A DNA stretch of 39,787 nt, taken from the NCBI GenBank assembly GCA_013416795.1, contig RQSC01000204.1, positions 7,592 to 47,378 on the forward strand, given 5' to 3'. Below, piece after piece: positions 9,220 to 17,163 of the stretch (position 1 is its first letter; the number at the start of each line of letters is the position of its first letter). The translations under genes and the position numbers were made by a program. The notes under the pieces are model-generated. The model was not told where the DNA came from. It saw nothing but the letters and a program-made list of their open reading frames with translations, and made no database searches. Source of the stretch: Prasinococcaceae sp. CCMP 1430. Taxonomy: Eukaryota > Prasinodermophyta > Palmophyllophyceae > Prasinococcales > Prasinococcaceae.

Positions 9220-10284
9220 ATGGTGGCAGCAGCAACGGCATCGTCATGCACGGCCGCATGCCCCGCGGCCCGGGGTCGTCGGCGAGGTTGCAGGCGGGCG
9301 CGGCGGGAGTGCGCCAAAGCGGCGGCATCAAACACGCCCGAACAGGGTCCCACCAGCACCGTGTGCGTGAGCACGCCCGCCGGCATCGCCGAGGAACCCG
9401 CCCGGCCTGCCCATGCCGAGAGCCCCGCGGGCCGGCGCGCGCTACTGGCGGCGGGGCTCGCCACGGCGGGCCTCGCCACTGGCGCGCAGCGACCGCAGCG
9501 CACCGCGTGGTCGGATGCGCGCTTCGCAGATGTGATGGACCGCGGCATGCGCGACTATGAGGCGCTGGTCGCACCCGTCAAGGCGGACGTGCTCGCGGCG
9601 GCAGTCGGGGGCGCCGGCAGCGGCGGCGACGTCGGCAGCGTGGACGTCGTCGAGGTGGGCATCGGCGCGGCCCCTTCGATGGCGCACTACGCGCAGCTGG
9701 GCGTGCGCTCAGTGCTGGGCATTGAGCCCAACGCTGCCATGGCGCCGCTGGCGATGGCGTCGGCCGAACGCGCGGGCATGGATGGGAGGTTGGAGGTGCG
9801 CGGGGGTGTCGCCGAATCCCTACCGCTGGACACGAATAGCGCCGACGTGCTGGTTGCCACCATGGTGCTGTGCTCCGTGACGGACGTCGAGGCGGCGCTG
9901 GCTGAGTTCGCCCGCGTGCTGCGCCCGGGGGGGCGCTACGCGTTCGTCGAGCACGTCGCCGCGCCGCCGGGCTCGGTGCTGCGCTGTGCGCAGACGCTTT
10001 TCGACCCCGCGCAGGTCATGTGCGCGTGCGGCTGCCACCTCAACCGTGACCCCCTCGCAGCGCTGCGCGCGGAGGAAGGCTTCAACAAGGTGCACGCGCG
10101 ACGCTTCTCGCTGGGCGAGCGGTGGCAGGAAGGTAGCTGGGCCGACCTGGACGCGGGTGTGGAGGCTCCACTCGTCGCCAGGCCCGGCGCCGGCGGCGGC
10201 GCCGGCTGGTCGCCGGCGGAAGGCGCGCCAGGACCCCACTACCTGCTCAGTCCGCATCTTGCGGGTGTCGCCATCGCGCGGTAG
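9220..10284 (+). CDS. Class I SAM-dependent methyltransferase, METTL7/UbiE-like
   Basis: Transfers a methyl group from S-adenosylmethionine; the acceptor is unknown. It is a single exon of 354 residues from the first in-frame ATG. Residues 1-95 form a Ala/Arg-rich leader with a hydrophobic, twin-arginine-like stretch (RRALLAAGLATAGLA), typical of plastid or thylakoid targeting. The Rossmann domain shows motif I VVEVGIGAAPSMAHYA, the acidic GIEPN ending strand 2, the AESLPLDTNSADVLVATMVLCSV block, and LRPGGRYAFVEHV. The later GCHLNRDPLAAL and the final HYLLSPHLAGVAIA are characteristic of METTL7 and its plant homologues. In animals this group includes thiol methyltransferases of lipid droplets and ER; in plants many members are plastid proteins. 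The precise subfamily is uncertain. It converges with PEX5. Confidence 0.82.
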   Translation: MVAAATASSCTAACPAARGRRRGCRRARRECAKAAASNTPEQGPTSTVCVSTPAGIAEEPARPAHAESPAGRRALLAAGLATAGLATGAQRPQRTAWSDARFADVMDRGMRDYEALVAPVKADVLAAAVGGAGSGGDVGSVDVVEVGIGAAPSMAHYAQLGVRSVLGIEPNAAMAPLAMASAERAGMDGRLEVRGGVAESLPLDTNSADVLVATMVLCSVTDVEAALAEFARVLRPGGRYAFVEHVAAPPGSVLRCAQTLFDPAQVMCACGCHLNRDPLAALRAEEGFNKVHARRFSLGERWQEGSWADLDAGVEAPLVARPGAGGGAGWSPAEGAPGPHYLLSPHLAGVAIAR

Positions 10285-10446
10285 CCCAAAGTGGGTCCGC
10301 AGCGCACGCGCGCGAAAGACTTTCAGTAGCCTCCACACATCTGTTCTCAACCGCCGCCAGCGCCCCAGCCGCCGCTGCGGCAGCGGTCACAGCGCACGAT
10401 GCCGCGCTGATAACTGCCCTGCACGCGTGACGGGACCACGTTACTT

Positions 10447-13074
10447 TCACAGGGGGAACATGGCGAGCAGCCCCTGCAGGTCGCGCGCCTCGACAGCCGC
10501 CAGCGCGTCCATGCGGCCCGCGCAGCTCAGGGAGATGCGCACATAGCCCCACACGCTGTCCGCGGCAGGGTTCATCTGCAGCGCGCGCGCGTAGTACCGC
10601 ACGCTGTCCTCGTAAGAGCCCATGTTGGCGAGCGCAATGCCCATGTTTGACCACGCTCGCACGTAGTTGGGCTTCGCGTCCAGAGCACGCTGGTAGGCGC
10701 CGAGCGCCTCCGAGGAGCGGCTCGAGTTTGCCTGCGTGGCGCCGAGCTTGTTCCACAGGGAGTAGTCCTCTGGCCGCAGCTCGAGCGCGCGTGAGAACGC
10801 GCCAACGGCCCTGTCGTAGTCGCGCGTGAGGTTTGAGAGAACGCCGATCACCGTGTGCAGATCGACGTCGCCCGGATGCTGCGCGGCCGCGCGCTCGAAC
10901 GCCTGGACGATCTCGCCCAGCGGCGCTCCCTCGGGCGGTGCGAGCCGCGAGTAGTTCGGCGAGGCTGCGAGCCAGCGCCGCAGGTAGTTGGCCGCCTCGG
11001 CGCTGTCGAGCTCGTTGGTGTGAGACACGCCCAGGCTAAGCAGTACCTCGCGCGACTCGGGGTCGGCGCGCAGCGCGCGCGCCATGGCGGCGATCGCCTG
11101 CCGGTCGTCGTCGTTCTCCGCCTGAACTGTGCCAAGCAGCCGCCACGCCTCCGAGTTGCTCGGCTCCGCGAGGACGGCCGCCTCGAGCGCGAGGACGGCT
11201 TCGGAGAGCACACCCGTCGAGAAGAGCTGCCTGCCGACGGCCAGTGCGTCCGCGCGGCCAACGTACGGGTTGCGCTCGGCAAATTTGTAGTCGCCCACGC
11301 GGCCGCTCAGGTCAGCTGCCTCGCCGGCGGCCCCCGAGAGCTCAGACATGTACTCCTGGTACTCCTCAAGAAAGCTGTCCGGGACCGACGTCTCGCCCAG
11401 CGGATTGGCGCCAGCCTCGAACTCCTCCGCCCAGCCTTTGACACGCCGCGCCATCACGCTCTCCTCGAGTTCGTCCGTTTCGCCCCCCACCGCGCCCGCC
11501 TCCTGCGCCCCTGCGAAGTCCTCCGCCCAGTCGGCCGCGGTGCCGCCGGTGTCGGCGCTCCAGCCCTTTGCCAGCCGTCTACGGAAGGCGCCCTCGTCGG
11601 CAAACTCGCCAGCCCAGCCCTCGCCCGCGAAGTCGCCCCCCGCCGCCTCGGGCCACTGCGCCCTGGCCTTCGACGGCCCCGCCGCGCTGAACTCCTGCGC
11701 CCAGTCGGCGCTCGTGCCCGTGCCCTTGGTCTGCTGCTCGCCCCTGGCCGCGTCGAAATCGACCTCGCCGCGAGACATTTTGCTCACGAATTGCAAGAAC
11801 TGCGAATTGCGCATGCGCGGGTCCGCATCGCGCGACATGGTCTCCATCAGCCTCTGCGTCTGCGCTGCGTCTGCGCTCGCCACGTCGCGCCCAGCCGCGG
11901 CCGCCGCCCCCTGTTGGGTCGCCTGCTGCTGCGAGAACTCATTCGCCCACTGCTCGTGCACAGGCACGGGCACCGCCGCTGGTGGCGGGCGGGCTGCTGC
12001 GAACTCATTGGCCCAGCCTCCCGACTGCCCGGGAGGCGGGCGGGCCGCAACATACTCGTTCGCCCACGCGCCGCCACGGTTCACCTGGTTGACTGCCGCA
12101 GCCTCGCGGAAGGCCTCTTCCATGCGCGCCGCATTGGCTTGCTGACCCGTTTGTCGGAGCGCGGAGCCTTGGTCAATACCCAGCGAGGTGAGCAGAGTGT
12201 GTACGCGCGCGTCCGCCGCGCCGACTCCCGCGCCAGCGAATACGTGGCGTCCCATGATTGTCGCGCGGTCTCGGATTCGCCGTGCCTCGGCAGGACCGAG
12301 CGCAGGCGCTTGGCCAGCTGCGGGGGGCGGCGCTGCCGGCGTGATGAATGAGTGCAGGTGTGGGCGGAGCGCCGCCGCGCGTTCGGGCGGCATCGCCTCG
12401 ACGGGCTCGCGCGTCGGCTGCGGCCCCGGGCCCACCGCCGCGCGCGCAGCCGCGTTGGCGCTGGCGCCCTCAGCAAATGCTCTCTCGAAGCCTGCAAAGT
12501 CCGGACCAGCCCCCATCGGCCCGTGCGGCTGCACCATGGGCCCCTTGGGCGCTTGGCCTTGCAGGAAGGCCTGCGCCATCGCGTCATGCTCCGCGGGACC
12601 AGCCGGTAGGAAGTCCGCGCTCACGCCGGGCATCGCACCGCGCGCCACTGACGGACCCGCGCCGTTGGGGCGCGTCAGGCCCGGCAGGCCACGCACGCGT
12701 TCCTGTAAGGGCCGGAGTGCATGGTGGGGGGGAGAAGGGTGTATGTGGTGGTGGTGGTGGTGGTGGTTACGGGCGGGGGTGGGTGGGGCGCACAGCAGAC
12801 AGTGCAGGAGGCCCCGCGCAGCGTGGCCGTGTTGGCGACGCTCAGGTCAGCTGCGAGCGCCGCAAGCCACGCCTCTGCCTCTGAAGGCTGTCACGGCGCC
12901 TCCGCGCGTGCTCCTACGCTCTGCACCGCGCCCGCAGTGAGGCGCTGTGCTGCTCACCTGCGCCTTGCCGCGAGCGCCGAGCACCGCATCAGCGAGCCCC
13001 CCCAGCGGGTTGTTGGAGGTACCCGCGCCATCGGGTGCGCACCCCTGCCCGGAGACGAGCTCCCTGAATGCCAT
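10447..13074 (-). CDS. PEX5: Peroxisomal targeting signal 1 receptor PEX5
   Basis: Cycling receptor that binds PTS1 cargo in the cytosol and docks at PEX13/PEX14 on peroxisomes. Exon 1 is 13074-12958, the intron 12957-12703 (GTGAGC...ACAG) and exon 2 12702-10447, giving 790 residues. Exon 1 encodes MAFRELVSGQGC..NPLGGLA, the conserved PEX5 N-terminus; Cys12 matches the cysteine monoubiquitinated for export. The disordered half has seven pentapeptides WxxxF/Y, starting near residues 252, 269, 291, 373, 402, 431 and 463, which bind PEX14/PEX13. From about 511 (YKFAERNPY) seven TPR repeats run to the end, including AWSNMGIALANMGSYEDSVRYY and the C-terminal WGYVRISLSC. Length exceeds the human long form (639) because of Ala/Pro-rich linkers. 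The first exon is essential: without it the protein would lack its recycling cysteine. No TGTA follows the stop. Confidence 0.95.
12745..12765. repeat. (GTG)7 in the PEX5 intron
   Basis: Seven perfect GTG units lie inside the single PEX5 intron. They are non-coding in the chosen model. Confidence 0.85.
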
Positions 13075-13637
13075 CGCGCCCCTGCTCGCGCACTGTGCGG
13101 ACCGCCTGCTGCTCCGCTCACGCCAGGCGCAGAAAGATTATACGCGCGCCGCGGGGCGGCGGCCGCCGCTCGCCGCGCCCGCTGCGAGGGTCAAAGCTGG
13201 GCGGCGGCATAGGCGGGATCGGCTCGCAGGGTGCGCGCGCGGTCTGGCGCGGCGCCGGCGGCCGGCTTTGAAAGGGAAGGCGGAAGGACCGAACGCAGCC
13301 GACGCGACAACGCCGAAAAATGATCCAAAACCAAAAAACAGCAAGCAGGCACGATCAGCGAGCTGATCGGAGAACGCCAACGAATGAAGCTTAACACCGC
13401 GTTGGGCGTGGAGTCGAAGACTCGATCGATCGAAGCGCACGTACACAGCAGTTCGCCCCTGTGAGGGGGGGCAGGTGCGGCGCTCGCAGTCGCACACCGA
13501 CTGCCGGGCCACTGGGCGCGCGGACGCGCCCCTTCCCACCCCCACCCGCCCACCCACCCTTCCCGACCCTCCATAACCCGGCCGCCGCCAGCCTCGTCCG
13601 CGTCCCAGGCAGCTCGCTCGCTCGTGCGCGCGCGGCC
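13075..13637. promoter_or_regulatory. Divergent upstream region: PEX5 and coiled-coil gene
   Basis: This 563 bp interval lies between divergent start codons. An A-rich patch at about 13310-13350 stands out against GC-rich flanks. No open frame resembling a protein family is present, and no TATA box is obvious. Confidence 0.4.
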
Positions 13638-14357
13638 ATGGCGGCGCCGGAGGGGGTCGAGTCCGCGGCGGACCGCATCGCGGCCGAGTATGAGCCGACA
13701 GCGGCGGAGGTCGCCGCGCTGGACGCCGAGGCGGAGGAGCTGGCGCGCGAGCTGAGGGAGGTGGAGGAGCTCACTAAGGAGCTTCGCTTGCGCCAGGGCG
13801 ACGGCGGCGCGTTGGCTGGCGGCGGCGCCGGAGAACTCGACGCAGCGTGCAATGAGGCTGCATCGAACCTCAGCGGCCTCGCCGAGGAGCGCTGGCGGCT
13901 CGAGACGTACGCTGAGCTCGAGCGCATGAAGCAAGAGCTCATCGGGCTGGCCGATGGGGCAGAGGGGCTACAGGAAGGCCTTCGGGTCGCCACAGATCCG
14001 GCGCTGGACGTCGAGGTGGAGAGTGTGCCGGCGCGCTCTCCAACAGGTCCTGCCACCGGCGCAGCTTCCCTCGGCGACCGCTCCGGAATGGGCGCGGACC
14101 TCCTTGCTGCAGCGCCGAGCGCTGCCACCCCCGCAACAGCTGAGGAGCACGCGCGCACTCACGAGCTCATGGCCGAGATGGAGGCCGAATTCGAAGCGCT
14201 GCAGGCGCAGCTGGAGCGAGCGCGGCGCGACCGCGACGAGCTCGGGAATCTGAAGGCGTGCCTCGAGGCGAGCGTCGCGGAGATCAGCGCCGAGGCCGAC
14301 GCGCCGCGTGAGAACACGAAACCGCCCGACGCTAATACCGACGACGCTGAGGAGTGA
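13638..14357 (+). CDS. Coiled-coil protein of unknown function
   Basis: Not recognised. Single exon, 239 residues, from an ATG in a strong context (GCGGCCATGG). Two helical, heptad-like stretches can be read: about 12-55, rich in Ala, Glu and Leu, and about 172-225 (HELMAEMEAEFEALQAQLERAR...), separated by a less ordered Ala/Pro/Ser linker. The last 20 residues are polar and acidic. There are no signal peptide, transmembrane segment or catalytic motifs. Such short coiled coils occur in kinetochore, centriolar and flagellar proteins, but nothing here selects one. It shares its upstream region with PEX5 and converges with a second coiled-coil gene. A TGTAT lies 57 bp after the stop. Confidence 0.65.
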   Translation: MAAPEGVESAADRIAAEYEPTAAEVAALDAEAEELARELREVEELTKELRLRQGDGGALAGGGAGELDAACNEAASNLSGLAEERWRLETYAELERMKQELIGLADGAEGLQEGLRVATDPALDVEVESVPARSPTGPATGAASLGDRSGMGADLLAAAPSAATPATAEEHARTHELMAEMEAEFEALQAQLERARRDRDELGNLKACLEASVAEISAEADAPRENTKPPDANTDDAEE

Positions 14358-14494
14358 AGAGCGCCGCTGGCTACAGCGGGTGACGTGCCATCGCTCCACG
14401 CCTGGCATTCTCATGTATGATACGATGTGATTGATTACAGAATCGTTGTGCACGCCAACCTCAGCTCCGCGCTGGGAGCGCCAGTCGCACACTC

Positions 14495-16390
14495 TCAATA
14501 CTGGCCGGCACCCACGTGGCGGGCGTGTAGCGCGGCCGTCTCCTCAGCGTACACCTTGAGGGCATGCGCGGTGGAGGCCGGCGACATGGGCCCGCGCAGA
14601 CCAGGTGGCGGGATGCTTCTGCCCGCTGCGTCTCGCCTTGCCGCAGCAGCAGCAGCGTATCGCTGCGCGGCTGGTGAGGTAGGTCGCTGCGCAGCTGCCG
14701 ACATTCGCGCCGGGGACGCAACCTGTACCGCTGCAGGGGCCCGGGCAATTGATGCTGCCTCCAGTGCCCCAAAAGGCGCGGTAAAGACGAACGAGTCCGA
14801 GGGCGACGCGGTCGGAGCCTTCTCTGATGTTGCAGCAGGCGAGCTGCTATCGCGCACGTTGCCGCCACCCTCGCCCACGACATCCAGCGAGAATGACACA
14901 GGGAGCAGCGGCTGCGGCAGCGCGGCCGTACCCCCGGCCCGGCCCGCGCCAAACCCCGGTGCCTTCACAGACTCGCTGCGAGAGGCCCGCAGGAAGACCG
15001 ATTGCGCGTCGTCTGATGCCGGCGTGTACACCGCCTCTGGCGGGGCTGAATCTGCGCTGGGCGGCGGCGACGGCGCCACTGATCCCAGCACCGCCGCGAG
15101 GGTCGAGTGCCGCATCCGAGCGGTCTGCTGACGCCGCGGCGACTGCTGCTGTTGCGCCGCCTGGAGCTCCGCCGAGCCGACGGCCGCCGCGTAGGGCTGA
15201 TTCTGCTGCTCGAGCTCGGGCAGCAGCCGCCTCGACGCAGAGCGCGGTCGGTCGGCGCTCGCGGGCGCCCTTGTGTCACCGATGGTATACACGGAGCGCT
15301 CGCGCTCCTGTTCACCCTCGCGCTCGCGCGCCGAGGCCTTCGCCGCGACGATGGCAGCCTCCTCGCGGCAGCGCTCCGCGTCGGCACGCACGCGCGCAAT
15401 CAGCTCGGCTGCCTCCACGGCCCGAGCGGCGGCGGCGTCTCGCTGCGCCGAGGCCGCCGCGGCGGCCTCGCTGGCGCTCGCGGCGGCGGCACGCACGCGT
15501 TCCCGCTCGCCGCGCTCCCCCTCCAACTCCTGCTCCAGAAAAAGCACCCGTTCCAGCGCCTCGGCCGCGCGCTCCTTCGCTTCGTCACGCTCCCGCGCCG
15601 CGGCCGCCGCCTCTGCGCGCGCCTCGTTGCGCTCGCTGAGGGCGTCCGCCACCTGCGCTGCGGCATCGAGCGCGGCCGTGCTGCGCATCGTGGGCGTGTC
15701 GGATCCGCGGCCATCGCGCCAAGCGAGCTCGTTCGCCAGCTTCTCCACCTCCGCGCGATGCTCGAGCTTCAGATGCGCGAGCTCGTCTTTCAGCTTCTCC
15801 GTCTGTTTTGAATAGCTCGCCGCCAGCGCCCGGAGCTCGCTTGCATTGGTATCGCGATCGCGGGCGGCGCGCGCGGTGACGTCCACGGCGCGCTCCTCGG
15901 CCTCCATCATGCGCGCCTCGGCCTCGGCGGCGCGAGCCGCACGCGGCTCGCGCGCGCATGCGGTCGCGCGCGCCTCGGCGAGCGACGCCTCGAGCGCGGC
16001 GATGCGCTCGGCGGACTTTCGGTGGTGGTGCGCGAGCGACGCATCGAGCGCGCTCGCGGCATCCTCGGCACGGCGGACCTCCTCGCGCGCGGCAGCGACG
16101 GCCTCCTCGGCCTCGGCGCGGACCCGCTCATCCGCGGGGTCAGACACCTCTTCATCGCGCTTGGCCGCCCAGCGCGGCGCTACGATATGTGCGTGCGCAT
16201 GCGCGATCAGCGCCCCCGCAGCGGCAGCGAGTGCGATGATCGCGCCCTCCGTAGACGCGGCCGCGCGTGCCGCGCCCCGTGCGTGCGCCTCGAGCAGCTC
16301 GGCGGCGTCGACACCCGCGGCGCCCAGCGCGGTGGCCGCCTGCGACAAGTACGCGAGCACGGCCGCCCCGCTGGCCTCGCGCGGCGGCAN
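14495..16390 (-). CDS. Large coiled-coil protein; start codon contains ambiguous base
   Basis: Not recognised. The frame runs from an NTG codon at 16390-16388 to the stop at 14495. If the unknown base is T on the plus strand, the codon is ATG and the product has 631 residues beginning MPPREASG. The alternative in-frame ATG at 16619-16621 would add about 76 residues of composition typical of promoter DNA. Residues about 47-72 are hydrophobic and could form a membrane or signal anchor, though His residues make this doubtful. About 80-330 is a long Ala/Glu/Arg coiled coil. The rest is disordered, with Gln-, Ser- and Pro-rich tracts ending in a small conserved-looking helix (STAHALKVYAEETAAL). 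Its length and layout resemble cytoskeletal or trafficking tethers, but no family is claimed. TGTAA follows 56 bp downstream. Confidence 0.6.
   Translation of the reverse strand, partial: XPPREASGAAVLAYLSQAATALGAAGVDAAELLEAHARGAARAAASTEGAIIALAAAAGALIAHAHAHIVAPRWAAKRDEEVSDPADERVRAEAEEAVAAAREEVRRAEDAASALDASLAHHHRKSAERIAALEASLAEARATACAREPRAARAAEAEARMMEAEERAVDVTARAARDRDTNASELRALAASYSKQTEKLKDELAHLKLEHRAEVEKLANELAWRDGRGSDTPTMRSTAALDAAAQVADALSERNEARAEAAAAARERDEAKERAAEALERVLFLEQELEGERGERERVRAAAASASEAAAAASAQRDAAAARAVEAAELIARVRADAERCREEAAIVAAKASAREREGEQERERSVYTIGDTRAPASADRPRSASRRLLPELEQQNQPYAAAVGSAELQAAQQQQSPRRQQTARMRHSTLAAVLGSVAPSPPPSADSAPPEAVYTPASDDAQSVFLRASRSESVKAPGFGAGRAGGTAALPQPLLPVSFSLDVVGEGGGNVRDSSSPAATSEKAPTASPSDSFVFTAPFGALEAASIARAPAAVQVASPARMSAAAQRPTSPAAQRYAAAAAARRDAAGRSIPPPGLRGPMSPASTAHALKVYAEETAALHARHVGAGQY
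16390..16390. other. Ambiguous base (n)
   Basis: The only non-ACGT character in the window. It occupies the first position of the putative start codon of the minus-strand coiled-coil gene. Confidence 0.99.
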
Positions 16391-17163
16391 GCCGGGGGCC
16401 CCCGCTCTGCGCGCCGCCGCGCGCGCGCCACAGCGCCCCCCCGCTCCCCCCTGACGCCGTCGGTCGGCGCGGCCGCCGGTTTTGATTTTGACTTTTTTGG
16501 AGAATTTTCGCGGAAATGCGCGAAAACACCCAAGTCGAAAAAAAACTGAATGAACGCACCCCCCAGCATGAACAAGTTCGCGCGCATGAACAAGTCCGTA
16601 TGAACCACTTTCTGCACACATGTGTTCTCAATTGCGTTCCCCGTGCGCGGGTCGCGCGCATGCGCGCGCGACACGAAGGGGCGCGTCCGGCGCAGGTTGG
16701 GAACGCACTGCCGGATGCCCCGCGCCGCGCCAAGGGGCAAGCCGGCCGCGGGGACGGAAAAGGATATGGCCGGGAGAGCGCGACGGCGGCCGCGGCAGAG
16801 GCAGGGACTACGACGGCCCTGCAGACCGTGAGAGGGGCTACGGGCGGGACCGCGATCGCGGCGCGGAGCCGCGCGACGAGCGCGACTGCAAGCACGTCAC
16901 TGCCAGCGCCTGCGGCTGAGCGCGGACGCGGACGCGCCCGGCTGGCGCCGGGCAAGCGCGCACCACCGGGCCGCGCTGTGCCGTGCTCCAGCCTGGGTGG
17001 CGGGCAAACAGGCGAAGATGATGGAGAGGGGGAGGCGGACCGGGCAGGCTCCAGGAGGGGTGTGCACCCACACGCCGCGCGCCGCGCGCGCGTCGGCCCC
17101 GACCGTGCGGCGAATCGGCCCCGCGCGCGAGCAGTCGGCCATTGACTACGTGGTCGGGGCGGC
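16391..17163. promoter_or_regulatory. Divergent upstream region with E2F-like sites and an Arg/Gly/Asp-rich stretch
   Basis: This 773 bp interval lies between divergent starts. Near 16480-16560 it is AT-rich and holds TTTTCGCGGAAA and GCGCGAAAA. Degenerate copies of ATGAACAAG occur at about 16568 and 16588, with ATGAACCAC near 16602. At about 16740-16900 the plus strand can be read as an Arg/Gly/Asp-rich peptide, but it lacks a credible start or partner exon. Confidence 0.45.
16505..16526. promoter_or_regulatory. Paired E2F-like motifs
   Basis: TTTTCGCGGAAA at 16505-16516 and GCGCGAAAA at 16518-16526 both contain the E2F/DP core (TTTCGCG or its complement). They lie about 120 bp upstream of the coiled-coil gene's start. 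Function is inferred from the motif alone. Confidence 0.35.

Noticed and set aside
10328-10346. Short similarity (CACACATCTGTTCTCAA) to 16614-16630
   Set aside because: One 17-base match with a mismatch is expected by chance in about 40 kb.
10855-12351. 498-codon plus-strand frame
   Set aside because: Complement of the PEX5 exon; Arg/Leu-rich composition with no domain.
16391-16621. 76-residue upstream extension of the minus-strand coiled-coil protein
   Set aside because: The added region is AT-rich promoter-like DNA with E2F-like sites, and its peptide is a mixture of unrelated residues.
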